This document shows, in pieces, positions 37,101-46,294 of a stretch of DNA of 64,000 nucleotides. Position 1 is the first letter of the stretch. Each line of letters opens with the position of its first letter. The stretch comes from Rhizobium aethiopicum. GTDB taxonomy: Bacteria > Pseudomonadota > Alphaproteobacteria > Rhizobiales > Rhizobiaceae. The position numbers and the translations under genes were made by a program. The stretch is from contig NZ_JACIFV010000003.1 of the NCBI RefSeq assembly GCF_014197535.1, forward strand, positions 186,001 through 250,000. The letters run 5' to 3'. The notes under the pieces are model-generated. The model searched no databases and was not told where the DNA came from. It was given only the letters and a program-made list of their open reading frames with translations.

Positions 37101-40100
37101 ACGAGGTAGCGCCCGAGATGCTGGAAGGCGGCCGCCTGCTGCGAGGTGACGCCGACATGGCGCATCTGCACTTGCGTGCGCGTCCAGGCCTGGACGAGCT
37201 CATGGTTGAAGGCGTCGGGGTGACGGTAGCGATTGACCGCCTTGTCGACCTCGTCGCGGCTTGGCGCGGCGATCGTCCAGAAGAACACGCTGACCTTCTT
37301 GCCGGCCGGCACCCGCACCGTGCGGCGCAGCGACATTACGGGATCGAGCGTGAAGCCGTCGCTGCCGGAAAGTGTCGCGCCCGGATCGAAGGCCGCCGCA
37401 TCGGCAAGGCTGCGGCCGCGGCCGATGAACTTGCGCCGATCGGTTTCGAATTCGGTGTGCCGGGTGTCGCCGGCATTGTCGACGATCAGATGCGCGATGC
37501 TGATGTTCGGCTCGTTCGGGTCACGCTTGTTGCGTTCGGCACGGATGACGTCGCCACGCTTGCCGATCTCGGTCTTGACGAACATGCGGGCGAATGCCGG
37601 ATGCGCATTGTCGGTATCGTCAGAGGTAATCACCGGTTCGAGATAGGACGTGACTTCGATGAAACGATCTTCCGTGCCCATGTTGAGCAGGGTGACACGG
37701 CGGGCTTCGGCATCGTGCTCTGTGGCGATGATGCACTCCACCTCGCTCGTCAGATCGCCGACCGTCTTGATGAACTGCGCCTTCTCGTCGGCGAATTCGA
37801 CTTTGATCTTTTCGCCCTCGACACCCTTCGGCTCCGCTGTCGCCGACCACCATTCGTTGGTGGCGGTATCACGCAGGAAGATGAAGGTGCCCCAGCGGTC
37901 TTCGGTCGGATCGGCCTTCCAGCGGGAAACGGAAAGACCGTTCCAGCGGGAATAACCGGCGCCCGTCGCCGTCAGCATCATGGAATAATGGCCGTTCGAC
38001 AGGAACACGAGCTCGCGGTCGCGCGAAAGGGGATCGCTGATCTTCCTGATTTCCGGCCGCATGAGATCCTCCTGGATGCTGGCCGGCGTATCGGATTCAT
38101 GCTTGCCGCTCATGACGGGAATGTCGCGCGGCGCCTTTTCCTGCAGCAGAAGCTCCGCCGCCTCGATCACCGGATCGGAGTGGAAGAGTTCGCGCAGATG
38201 GCCGTTGAAGGCGACGTTGGCGACGGCCGCGATCGACATGCCGTGATGGTGGGCATAATAATTGTAGACCACCGCACATTTCTTGCCTTCCGGCACGCGC
38301 GTCGGGGTGAAATCGACCGCGTCGTGGAAGCCGAACTTGCCGAGCGCGCCGACCTTGCGCAGTCTCTGCAGGTTTTCGAGTGCGCCCGGCGGGTCGTACT
38401 GGCTGGCCAGCAGCGAAGCATAGGGGGCGATGACGGCATTGTGGCCGAGGCCGCGCTTGAGACCGAGCGTCGGCACGCCGAAATTCGTGTACTGGTAATT
38501 GAGATTATGGTCGCGGGCATTGAAGGCCGCTTCCGAAATGCCCCACGGGATACCGAGCTTGCGGGCATAATTCATCTGCTCGACGACGACCAGATTGTTT
38601 GTCTGGTTCAGAATACCCCCGCCACGCTCCTGCATGACGAGCGGCGGCATCAGATATTCGAACATCGAGCCGGACCAGGAGACCAGCGCGCCGCGTGATC
38701 CCACCGGCACGACCTGGCGGCCGAGACGATACCAGTGTTCCGTCGGCAGATCTCCCTTGGCGATGCCGAAGAGACTGGTCAGGCGGCATTCCGAGGCAAG
38801 AAGGTCATAGCAGGCCTGGTCGAGCTCGCCGCTTTCGACGCGGTAGCCGATCGACAGCAGGCGCCGTTCCGGCCGGAACAGGAAGCCGAAATCCATCGAA
38901 AAGGCGAGATCGCGGGCCTTGTCGCGCAATGCCACCAGGCGCGGCCGGAGCGCGTCGACCTTGGAAAGATCGAAGGTGCTGTCTGATATATGCGCCTCGC
39001 AGACCTTCACCAGGGATGCCGCCCATTGGGTGACTTCCTCGCTCTGCTTCGACTTGACCTCGTGGTCGAGATTGGCGGCGAGCTTCTCGATGTCGCGTGC
39101 GAGAACGGCAAGGTTGATGATGCGGATCGAGGCGAATTCGTGTTCGCGCTTGACGGCGGCAAGCGCATTCTGGAAGCCGACGATGCGCTCTTCCAGGCGC
39201 CGGCGCAGCGGGCGCACGGTCTTGCGGTCGTCGGGCAGGTCCGCCAGCACTTCGCCGAGGATGCCGGCCGTGTCGCCGACACCGTCGAGATTGCCCTGCA
39301 TGTGGGCCGACGGGGCCTCGGCCCAGTTGCGGCAGGCCGAAGAAATCGCGATCAGATGGCCGGCGAGATTGCCGCTGTCGACGGCCGAGACGTAACGCGG
39401 CCCGAGCGTCTGCAGCGTATCGGTGTGATACCAGTTGAACAGATGGCCGCGGAATTTCTCCATTTTGTCGATCGTCGCGATCGTCTGCTCCAGCCGTTCG
39501 AGCGTCTCCTCAAAGGAGAACCAGCCGAAATGCCGGCCGGAAACGACGGAGAGCAGGTAGACGCCGATATTGGTCGGCGAGGTGCGCGCCGCCACGATGA
39601 CGTGCGGCGTTTCCTGGATATTGTCCGGCGGCAGATAATTCTGCTCGGGGGTGGTGAAGGTCTCGAAATAACGCCAGGTGCGCCGGGCGATCTTGCGCAG
39701 CTCGCTCGACACGGAATCGGCGACCTCGAGCCGGTCCTCGGTCTCGGCCGACTGGCTGACATACCAGGCGACGACAGGCGAGAGGATCCATAAGAGCGCG
39801 AAGGGGATGCCGACGAGGAAGGCGTTGCCGCCGGGAAGGGCTGCGAAACCGAGCGCCAGCAGCGCCAGTACCGGCGCATGCCACATCTGCTTGTAATAAG
39901 AGGCGAGGGTGCCTTGCCCGCCGGCCTGGACGCTGGCGGCGGTCCGCCACTGCAGCATCAGCTTGCGGCTGACGAGCAGCCGGTAGAGCGAACGGCCGAT
40001 CGCATCCGCCATCATAGCCACCGAATCGGCGATGAAGACGATTCGCAATGCGACCTGCGCATTGGCGGCGGTGATATCCGACCAGACCGTATAGAGATGG

Positions 40101-42688
40101 GCGCGGGCGACGATATCGCTGGTGCGCGGGATGATGCCGTTGATGAGCGATAGCGTCGGCGCCACGAACAGGCAGAAGATCAAGAGAATCTGCCAGACGA
40201 TCGCGCCGAGCGGACCCATGAAATACCAGCCGAGAACGGAGGCGAAGAACCAGGCGATCGGCGTCAGCGAACGGCGCAGATTGTCGAACATCTTCCAGCG
40301 GCCAAGCGCGGTCACGCCGTATTTCGGATTGAACATATAGGGCAGGAGCTGCCAGTCGCCGCGCGCCCAGCGATGCTGGCGCGAGGTCTCCACCTCGTAG
40401 CGGATCGGGAAATCCTCGACCAATTCGAGATCGGTGACGAGCGCACAGCGCGCCATCGAGCCTTCGAGAAGGTCGTGGCTGAGCACCGAGTTCTCCTCGA
40501 TGCGGCCCTTCAGCGAGGCTTCGAAAGCATCGACATGATAGAGACCCTTGCCGGTGAACGTGCCTTCGCCGGCCAGATCCTGATAGACGTCGGATACGGT
40601 GAAGACATAGGGGTCGAGACCGCGATTGATCGAGAAGACGCGTTGGAAGACCGAGGCATCCTTGCCCGTTGTCAGCGACGGCGTGACACGCGGCTGCAGC
40701 ACGCCGTAGCCGCTTTCGACGCGTCCGGTCTTCGGATTAATGACCGGGCGATTGATCGGATGGTAGAGCTTGCCGACGAGCTTGGTGACGGCATCGCGCA
40801 TCAGGCGTGTGTCGGCATCGAGCGTCATCACATATTGCACATTGGCCGGAACGGTGTTGGCGCCGGGCAGATAGGTCGTGTCGCGGTCGCCGCGCAGCAG
40901 CATGTTCAGCTCGTGCAGCTTGCCGCGCTTGCGCTCCCAGCCCATCCATACGCCTTCCGAGGGGTTATAGAGGCGGCGGCGATGCAGCAGGTAGAAACGG
41001 GTTTTGCCGTCATAGGCATAGCGGGCGGAAAGATTGGCGATCTCGCGTCTTGCATAATCGAGAACCTCGAGATCGGCAGGCGTTTCCTCGGCATCGCTGT
41101 CGGGCCAATCGCTGAGCATCGCGAAATAGATCTCTCCACGCGGATTGGCGAGATAATGAACTTCGAGATTGCGCACCTGATCGTCGACGCTGTCGCGGTT
41201 CGAGATCAGGCAGGGCACGACGAGCAGCGTGCGCGCATCCTCCGGAATGCCTTCCTTGAACTCGTAGCCGACGAGGCGGGCAGGCGTCACGAAGAAGGAC
41301 AGCAGGGTATTAAAGAGACCCGTTGCGCCCTCCGAGGCCGGCAATGAGAACATGATCAGCAAGATTGCGATTTCGATGGCGCCCATTCCGGCACTTGCCA
41401 TGAACCTGCCGACGATCGCCATGGCGATGATCGTCAGCAGCATGACGGGCAGCGCGATCGACAGCCAGTTGAACCGGCGCACGGCGCGCACGAAGTGCTG
41501 GGTGATCGTCGGGCGATAATTCGCCCGCGCCTCGAGCTTCGGCCGTTGCGCGCCGGACAGGAAGCCGCCGACATTCGGCTCATGCTGCTGCGGCTCGTCG
41601 GACGCCTTGGCGGCGTCGGTCATGTCGAGCGCCAGCTGGGCGATTTGCATTTCGGTCAGCGGCGAGCGCTTGGCCAGTTTCTCGATCTGCTTGCGGTATT
41701 TGTTGCGCGAGCCGGAATCGAGGATGCCGTAATCCGAATGTTCCCAGAGCAGCTTGTCGACATGGCTGACCTGCTCGACCCAGACCGACCATTCGGTATC
41801 GTCGATCTCGCGCAGGCTGCGGATGATGTTGCCCATCGTCACGTTGCCGGAAGACAGACGGCTGTGTTCGGCGGTCGTCGCCTCTTCGGTATTGCGACCG
41901 AGCTCTTCCAGGCGTTCATCGAGCCAGGTGATTGCCAGGCTCGACGTCTGTGAGCCGTCACGCAGGCGATAGAGGAACTGCGTCGAGAAGGTATTGTCTT
42001 CGGCAAGCGGTTCCAGCGTCTTCAGATAGGCGGCAGCTTTGGCCGGATCGGTCAGGCGTACCAATTCGTCGGCCGCCTCATTGGCGCGGCGGCGCAGGCG
42101 GCGGCTGGTTTCGACACGGCTCGAAATGCGGCGAAGGTTTTCCACCAGCACATAGCGCACCAGCGAGGGCAGAGCCCAGAGTTCACCGATCCTCAGCGTC
42201 TCGCTGGTCTGGAAGCCGTCGACCAGCGCCGTCAGGCTTTCCTGCGAGATCGTGCTGTGGGTATGGGCAACGTAGAGCCAGGCAAGCACCAGCGTGCGCG
42301 GAATGTCGACGCCGCCGACGCGCATGGTCGGCAATTCGCGGTAGAAGCGGCGGGGAAAGTCGCGACGAACCTCCTGGATCGCCTCTTCGACGATGTAGTG
42401 ATTATCCAGCAGCCATTCCGCCGCCGGCGTGATCGTCTCTCCGGCCTCGACGTCGGTTGCCGTGGTGCGGTAGACGCGCAGGATTTCCTTCTCGTTTTCC
42501 TTGTGGCGCGCGAAGAAATCAAAGGCGGCGAAAGCCGGCAGCTTGTCGACGCCGTTGACGGCGACGGCTTCGCCCATCGCCTTGATGTCCTCGATGGAAA
42601 GATAGGTCGAGCGGATCGAATCATTGTGATCGATCTGCTTCGTATCGGAGTCGCGTGGAAGGCTCGGAGAAAGATTGGCAATAGACAT
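34169..42688 (-). CDS. ndvB: cyclic beta-1,2-glucan synthase
   Basis: A giant inner-membrane enzyme of about 2839 residues that initiates, elongates, sizes and cyclises beta-1,2-glucan from UDP-glucose. Membrane segments are near residues 405-465, 805-850 and 940-975. The GT84 glycosyltransferase domain lies between, with MTLDADTRL (~620) and QHRWARGDW (~772, QxxRW). A glucoamylase-like domain follows (RTSPTNIGVYLLS, ~1037), then GH94 phosphorylase-like regions with GDWNDGMN (~2532), thought to set ring size. I use ATG 42688 (MSIANLSPS); the frame stays open further upstream. opgC follows, and ndvA encodes the exporter. Confidence 0.97.
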   Translation of the reverse strand: MSIANLSPSLPRDSDTKQIDHNDSIRSTYLSIEDIKAMGEAVAVNGVDKLPAFAAFDFFARHKENEKEILRVYRTTATDVEAGETITPAAEWLLDNHYIVEEAIQEVRRDFPRRFYRELPTMRVGGVDIPRTLVLAWLYVAHTHSTISQESLTALVDGFQTSETLRIGELWALPSLVRYVLVENLRRISSRVETSRRLRRRANEAADELVRLTDPAKAAAYLKTLEPLAEDNTFSTQFLYRLRDGSQTSSLAITWLDERLEELGRNTEEATTAEHSRLSSGNVTMGNIIRSLREIDDTEWSVWVEQVSHVDKLLWEHSDYGILDSGSRNKYRKQIEKLAKRSPLTEMQIAQLALDMTDAAKASDEPQQHEPNVGGFLSGAQRPKLEARANYRPTITQHFVRAVRRFNWLSIALPVMLLTIIAMAIVGRFMASAGMGAIEIAILLIMFSLPASEGATGLFNTLLSFFVTPARLVGYEFKEGIPEDARTLLVVPCLISNRDSVDDQVRNLEVHYLANPRGEIYFAMLSDWPDSDAEETPADLEVLDYARREIANLSARYAYDGKTRFYLLHRRRLYNPSEGVWMGWERKRGKLHELNMLLRGDRDTTYLPGANTVPANVQYVMTLDADTRLMRDAVTKLVGKLYHPINRPVINPKTGRVESGYGVLQPRVTPSLTTGKDASVFQRVFSINRGLDPYVFTVSDVYQDLAGEGTFTGKGLYHVDAFEASLKGRIEENSVLSHDLLEGSMARCALVTDLELVEDFPIRYEVETSRQHRWARGDWQLLPYMFNPKYGVTALGRWKMFDNLRRSLTPIAWFFASVLGWYFMGPLGAIVWQILLIFCLFVAPTLSLINGIIPRTSDIVARAHLYTVWSDITAANAQVALRIVFIADSVAMMADAIGRSLYRLLVSRKLMLQWRTAASVQAGGQGTLASYYKQMWHAPVLALLALGFAALPGGNAFLVGIPFALLWILSPVVAWYVSQSAETEDRLEVADSVSSELRKIARRTWRYFETFTTPEQNYLPPDNIQETPHVIVAARTSPTNIGVYLLSVVSGRHFGWFSFEETLERLEQTIATIDKMEKFRGHLFNWYHTDTLQTLGPRYVSAVDSGNLAGHLIAISSACRNWAEAPSAHMQGNLDGVGDTAGILGEVLADLPDDRKTVRPLRRRLEERIVGFQNALAAVKREHEFASIRIINLAVLARDIEKLAANLDHEVKSKQSEEVTQWAASLVKVCEAHISDSTFDLSKVDALRPRLVALRDKARDLAFSMDFGFLFRPERRLLSIGYRVESGELDQACYDLLASECRLTSLFGIAKGDLPTEHWYRLGRQVVPVGSRGALVSWSGSMFEYLMPPLVMQERGGGILNQTNNLVVVEQMNYARKLGIPWGISEAAFNARDHNLNYQYTNFGVPTLGLKRGLGHNAVIAPYASLLASQYDPPGALENLQRLRKVGALGKFGFHDAVDFTPTRVPEGKKCAVVYNYYAHHHGMSIAAVANVAFNGHLRELFHSDPVIEAAELLLQEKAPRDIPVMSGKHESDTPASIQEDLMRPEIRKISDPLSRDRELVFLSNGHYSMMLTATGAGYSRWNGLSVSRWKADPTEDRWGTFIFLRDTATNEWWSATAEPKGVEGEKIKVEFADEKAQFIKTVGDLTSEVECIIATEHDAEARRVTLLNMGTEDRFIEVTSYLEPVITSDDTDNAHPAFARMFVKTEIGKRGDVIRAERNKRDPNEPNISIAHLIVDNAGDTRHTEFETDRRKFIGRGRSLADAAAFDPGATLSGSDGFTLDPVMSLRRTVRVPAGKKVSVFFWTIAAPSRDEVDKAVNRYRHPDAFNHELVQAWTRTQVQMRHVGVTSQQAAAFQHLGRYLVYPDMQLRKDEATVEAGLQSQSALWPLAISGDFPLFTLRVNDDMDLDIAREALLAQEYLRSRGVTADLVIMNERASSYAQDMQHALDAMCENVRRMGQADGLRQHIFAVRKDLMEEETYKALIAASRVTLHAKNGKVVDQINRAVALFAPSKEELQEMERAERNKVPVKRVAPVPPPVVPAVLIEEEGDLDFWNGIGGFARDGREYVVRLPGGHATPQPWINVISNDRFGFHVSAEGAGFTWSVNSRDYQLTSWSNDAVVNRSGEAFYLADLESGAVMTPFAALSRRPDIRFEARHGLGYSVFSTVQHEIALELTQTIDREKPVKLQRLRLRNTGSTGRKLRLYGYVEWVLGSNPGRTAPFILSSHDGETGALFATNPYSIDFSNRTAFFAASETLSSFSASRREFIGKAGTIQMPQAVTSAAPLSGVTDLDGDPAAALAIDIELGAGEERDVTFFLGDTLTEEEARALIAEIRKSSFDDAVEANRAFWRDFTGRLQISTPDRGMNNLVNTWLPYQSLGCRIMARTAFYQASGAFGFRDQLQDTLAFLMHEPSIARRQILNAASRQFREGDVQHWWLPGTGAGVRTLISDDVVWLSYAIQHYCSVTGDKSVLDEELAFLEGPALLEGQHDSFYKPEISEDKASVYEHAALALDLAVARKGANGLPLFLGGDWNDGMNRVGIGGRGTSVWLGWFLAGALRAFIPYAEERGDTARVERWSAHLAELKKALEIAAWDGSYYRRGTFDDGALLGSKESPECRIDSIAQSWSVLSGEGDPARAGKAMDAVLDQLVDEEARIIRLFTPPFVNSARDPGYIKAYPPGVRENGGQYTHAATWVVMALAELKRGDDALRCFQILNPITHALDKASAEQYRVEPYVVAADVYGHEPYTSRGGWTWYTGSAGWLYRAAVEGILGIRLKDGRLHVRPSLPSEWDGFAAEVERGGVKYRISVSKASNASGYTLSINGSEVTDPEEGYPLG

Positions 42689-43139
42689 GGGTTCGGTTCT
42701 GGATCCAAACAAAGTTATGGCTGTTTTGCTCAGCCTTTTGCACTGCTTATCATGACTGCTACATGAACGGGGCCCGATTCTTTGAAGATCGATGAGGCCG
42801 GGGTGAATGACGTCTGGGCCAAGCGATGTAACCGGGCGTAGCCTTGGTCCAGCGCGAAGGTCGATCAATACCCTCTCCGCAAAACCATGGCGAAAAGTTG
42901 GACACTCTCGCGATAATTCAAGTCAAAAGTCGTGGGCCGAACGAGCCGGCGCGCTTGCGGCGCAAGGCAGAGCGCCGAGCATGTCGCCACTGGCGGCCCG
43001 GCAGGAGCTTTTCGATAAGAGGAAGGTTCGCCAGATCATCGTCTGGCCGCGCTTTGATCGGGCTTGCCCAAGCGCGGAAACGCGCCGCATGGATGGGCGC
43101 AAGCAGCCCCGGCACGTGCCGAGGCCTATCATCTGCCGA
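42689..43139. other. intergenic upstream of ndvB
   Basis: About 450 bases upstream of ndvB on the minus strand. Several overlapping open frames exist on both strands, but none has a ribosome-binding site or a recognisable product. It should contain the ndvB promoter; I see no specific operator. Confidence 0.45.
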
Positions 43140-43304
43140 CTATCCGAGGACGCCGCAGACCATTGCCACCACGAACAGGAATGCCGCGGTGAAGATCGTC
43201 CCATGGAGCACCGTCTGAAGCCTGTGGCGCGTCGCGTGCGGCTTCTTGGTGGCTACCGAACCATAGTGGTTCACGTGAGTATGCGAAATACCCAGCTCTG
43301 CCAT
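43140..43304 (-). CDS. small single-span membrane protein
   Basis: A 54-residue protein starting MAELGISHTHVNHYGSVATK. It is basic in the middle (KKPHATRHRLQTVLHG) and has one hydrophobic helix at the C-terminus (TIFTAAFLFVVAMVCGVLG). A strong GGAGG site lies 7 bases ahead of the ATG. This topology (His-rich cytoplasmic part, C-terminal anchor) is found in conserved rhizobial hypotheticals of unknown role. Confidence 0.7.
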   Translation of the reverse strand: MAELGISHTHVNHYGSVATKKPHATRHRLQTVLHGTIFTAAFLFVVAMVCGVLG

Positions 43305-43428
43305 GTGTCGCCTCCGTTGTTCTCGTGCGGCCGGTTGTGCGGCTCGCTGTTATATTTCTTATTCTCTATCAGGTAGGTAGAGATAAATTTCCGTCCAGAG
43401 TGAGCGGAAGAGAAAATTCAACCGCTCT

Positions 43429-43620
43429 TTAGCAGAGCGTGCGCCATGCCCAGATCAAGGAGCGCTCGATGGCGTTCTCGTTCTGCTGCAGATCGGAGGT
43501 CTCGGTCCCGATCAGGCGCCGGTCCTGTTCCGCCGGTATGGAGACCGTGATCTGTTCCTTGCGATCGGCTCTCACGGGAGGATCGAGATAGCCCATGGTC
43601 ATCCCACCGAGAAAGAACAT
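43429..43620 (-). CDS. hypothetical small protein
   Basis: A 63-residue protein (MFFLGGMTMGYLDPPVRADR ...) with a GGAGG site 7 bases ahead of the ATG at 43620. The middle is charged (RADRKEQITVSIPAEQDRRLIG) and the C-terminus ends IERSLIWAWRTLC. No family is recognised. Its good ribosome-binding site and position in a gap argue for a real gene, but conservation is untested. Confidence 0.5.
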   Translation of the reverse strand: MFFLGGMTMGYLDPPVRADRKEQITVSIPAEQDRRLIGTETSDLQQNENAIERSLIWAWRTLC

Positions 43621-43782
43621 GCCTCGACCTCCATCGATCACGAAAGCTAACAATCGTTAACAGGATCATGACAGAAGCGGGGCGGCTGTCAATAGTCTAG
43701 TCGAATGGTCGTCTTTTAAGGGAGCATTATCCTTAACGCCGCCACCAGCCTTTTCTTTTCAATGGCTTGAAATGATTGCCTT

Positions 43783-44532
43783 TCAGGCTTTGACGAAACC
43801 CTTGCTCGCGATCATCAAATTTTTCGTGTAATCCTCCTGGATCGCGCCCCGCGCCAGCTCTTCCGAGCTCAATCGTTCGACGACGGCGCCGTTGCGCATC
43901 ACCGCGAGCCTTTCGCACATATGGGTGATGACGCCGAGGTCATGGCTGACCATGACGAAGGTGAGCTTGCGGTCGCGGCGGATCTGTTCGAGCAGGTTCA
44001 GCACCTCCGCCTGCACCGAGGCGTCGAGCGCCGATGTCGGCTCGTCGAGCAGCAGGATCGACGGTTGCACGATCAGCGCCCTGGCGATCGCCACACGCTG
44101 TCGCTGACCGCCGGAAAGCTGATGCGGATAGCGGAAACGGAAACCATTGCCGAGGCCGACTTCGTCGAGCGCGCGGGCAATGCGCTTGTCGCTGTCGGTA
44201 ACGGCGTGGATCGCAAGCGGTTCGAGCAGCAGCCGGTCGATCGTCTGGCGCGGATGCAGCGAGCCGTAGGGATCCTGGAAGACCATCTGCACGCGCCGAT
44301 AGAAGGCCTTGCTGCGCTTTGAACCTTTCAGCTCTTCGCCGTCGATGCGGATCGCGCCGCCGCTGATCGGCGCAAGTCCGGCAACGGCGCGCAGCAAGGT
44401 CGATTTTCCCGACCCGGATTCACCGACGAGACCGAAGGATTCACCGCGCTCGACGCTGATGCCGACATCCTTCAGCGCATGAAAATCATCGTAGACGACA
44501 CTGAGATTGTCGACATGGAGGGCTGCGCTCAT
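43783..44532 (-). CDS. peptide ABC transporter, ATP-binding protein (DppF-like)
   Basis: A 249-residue ABC ATPase with Walker A GESGSGKST, Q-loop VFQDPYGSLHPRQT (the peptide/nickel subfamily hallmark), signature LSGGQRQR, Walker B ILLLDEPTSALD and switch His in VSHDL. It starts inside the stop codon of the preceding ATPase gene (ATGA overlap). It is the last gene of a five-gene peptide importer. Confidence 0.92.
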   Translation of the reverse strand: MSAALHVDNLSVVYDDFHALKDVGISVERGESFGLVGESGSGKSTLLRAVAGLAPISGGAIRIDGEELKGSKRSKAFYRRVQMVFQDPYGSLHPRQTIDRLLLEPLAIHAVTDSDKRIARALDEVGLGNGFRFRYPHQLSGGQRQRVAIARALIVQPSILLLDEPTSALDASVQAEVLNLLEQIRRDRKLTFVMVSHDLGVITHMCERLAVMRNGAVVERLSSEELARGAIQEDYTKNLMIASKGFVKA

Positions 44533-45362
44533 GCCGCCCACTCCGGCTTGCGGTCGAGCACCGGCAGCGGATGGCGATTCGCGCCGATCTCCGGCATGCA
44601 GTTCAATAGTCCCCTGGTATAGGGATGCTGCGCATGTTTGAGATCGGCGGCCGCGAGCTCTTCGACGATCTTGCCGGCATACATGACGATGACCCGGTCG
44701 CAGAAGGAAGAGACCAGTCTCAGATCATGGGAGACGAAGATCAGCCCCATGCCACGCTCGGAGACCAGCCTGTCCATGATCCGCAGCACATCGAGCTGCA
44801 CCGTCACGTCGAGCGCCGAAGTGGGCTCGTCGGCAATCAGCAGTTCAGGCCCGGCAATCAGCATCATCGCGATCATGGCGCGCTGTCCCATGCCGCCCGA
44901 AACCTCGTGCGGGTGCAGGTCGAAGACGCGTTGGGGGTCGCGGATCTGAACCGCTTCCAGCATGGCGAGCGCCCGTTCGCGCGCCTCCGCCTTGCCGATC
45001 TTCTCATGGGTGCGCAGCGTTTCGCAGATCTGCCGTCCGATCGTCATGACGGGGTCGAGCGAATATTTCGGATCCTGCAGGATCATGGCGATGCGCTTGC
45101 CGCGCAACCTGCGCCTTTCGCCGGCGGACGCCTTGAGGAGATCGATGCCGCTGAAATCGAGCCTGTCGGCCGTGACGATCCCGTGTTTCGGCGTCAGCCC
45201 CATGATCGCCCGGCCGGTCTGCGACTTGCCGGAGCCGGATTCGCCGACGATGCCGAGCCTTTCCCTGCCGAGCGTGAAGGAGACGCTGCGCACTGCCTCG
45301 ATCAGACCGGTGCGGGTGGGATAACTGACCTTGAGCCTGTCGACCGTCAGAAGCGCCGTCAT
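44529..45362 (-). CDS. peptide ABC transporter, ATP-binding protein (DppD-like)
   Basis: A 277-residue ABC ATPase with Walker A GESGSGKSQT, Q-loop ILQDPKYSLDPVMTIG, signature VSGGMGQR, Walker B LLIADEPTSALD and switch His in VSHDL. The C-terminus carries the HPYTRGLLNCMPE motif of peptide-transporter ATPases. The start ATG 45362 overlaps the permease stop. The reading frame is open much further upstream, but that part is antisense-frame shadow of the permease. Confidence 0.92.
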   Translation of the reverse strand: MTALLTVDRLKVSYPTRTGLIEAVRSVSFTLGRERLGIVGESGSGKSQTGRAIMGLTPKHGIVTADRLDFSGIDLLKASAGERRRLRGKRIAMILQDPKYSLDPVMTIGRQICETLRTHEKIGKAEARERALAMLEAVQIRDPQRVFDLHPHEVSGGMGQRAMIAMMLIAGPELLIADEPTSALDVTVQLDVLRIMDRLVSERGMGLIFVSHDLRLVSSFCDRVIVMYAGKIVEELAAADLKHAQHPYTRGLLNCMPEIGANRHPLPVLDRKPEWAA

Positions 45363-46294
45363 TGGCCGCTCTCCTTCGGATCGAGCGCGTCGCGCAGGCC
45401 GTCGCCCAGGAGGTTGAAGCCGAGGCTGACGATCAGGATGGCGATGCCGGGCATGGCCGCGACCCACCACTGATCGAGGATGAAGCGCCGGCCGGAGGCG
45501 ATCATCGCGCCCCATTCCGGCAGCGGCGGCTGTGCGCCGAGACCCAGAAAGCCGAGGCCGGCCGCCGTCAGGATGATGCCGGCCATATCGAGCGTCACGC
45601 GCACGATCAGCGAGGAAATGCAGAGCGGCATGACATGGCGCACGATGATGCGAAACGGTGAGGCGCCCATCAGCTTTACCGCCGAGATATAGTCGGAACG
45701 CCGGACCGTCAGCGTCTCGGCGCGAGCGATACGCGCATAGGGCGGCCAGGAGGTGATGGCGATGGCGATGACCGCGTTCTGGATGCCGGGGCCGAGAGCG
45801 GCGACGAAGGCGAGCGCCAATACCAGCTTCGGAAAGGCAAGAAAGATATCGGTGATGCGCATCAGCGTCGCATCCACCCAGCCTCCGGCATAACCCGAGA
45901 CGGTGCCGACGATCAGCCCGATCGGCGCGGAGATGATGGCGACGAGCGCGACGACGAACAGAGTCAATCGCGACCCGTAGATCAGCCGTGAATAGATGTC
46001 GCGGCCCTGATCGTCCGTGCCGAGCAGGTAGCCGGCCGTTCCCGGCGGCAGCAGGCGGGCATTGCGGAGATCGCCGACGACGGGGTTGTGTGTGGCGAGG
46101 AGATCCGCGAAAGCGGCGACGAGGAGCAGGGCGATGATGATCAGCAGGCCGACGACGGCGAGCCTGTTGGCCGTGAACTGCCGCCAGGTGACGTAAGCGC
46201 GACCGAGACGGGCCTGCCTGCGCGATTGCGGCCGGTCGGAAAGCAGCCATTCGCGGCGGCTCATCGCAGGAGAGGGGCTGGCAGGAGCCGTCAT
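45359..46294 (-). CDS. peptide ABC transporter, permease (DppC-like)
   Basis: A 311-residue inner-membrane permease with an N-terminal cytoplasmic extension (SRREWLLSDRPQSRRQARLG), a first helix, the GTDDQGRDIYSRLIYGSR motif typical of DppC/OppC, and an EAA-type loop around LTVRRSDYISAVKLMGASPF. It overlaps both neighbours by 4 bases, so the whole transporter is translationally coupled. Confidence 0.92.
   Translation of the reverse strand: MTAPASPSPAMSRREWLLSDRPQSRRQARLGRAYVTWRQFTANRLAVVGLLIIIALLLVAAFADLLATHNPVVGDLRNARLLPPGTAGYLLGTDDQGRDIYSRLIYGSRLTLFVVALVAIISAPIGLIVGTVSGYAGGWVDATLMRITDIFLAFPKLVLALAFVAALGPGIQNAVIAIAITSWPPYARIARAETLTVRRSDYISAVKLMGASPFRIIVRHVMPLCISSLIVRVTLDMAGIILTAAGLGFLGLGAQPPLPEWGAMIASGRRFILDQWWVAAMPGIAILIVSLGFNLLGDGLRDALDPKESGQ

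Noticed and set aside
36005..38698. 897-codon open frame antisense to ndvB
   Set aside because: It lies entirely inside the ndvB coding region and shows no domain or start signal; it reflects GC bias at third positions.
42689..43376. Several 65-190-codon frames on both strands upstream of ndvB
   Set aside because: None has a ribosome-binding site or a protein-like composition, and they overlap each other; only the 54-codon frame at 43140-43304 has good support.
45363..46250. N-terminal extension of the first peptide-transporter ATPase through the permease gene
   Set aside because: The extension is arginine-rich and overlaps the true permease frame; ATG 45362 overlaps the permease stop in the usual coupled manner.
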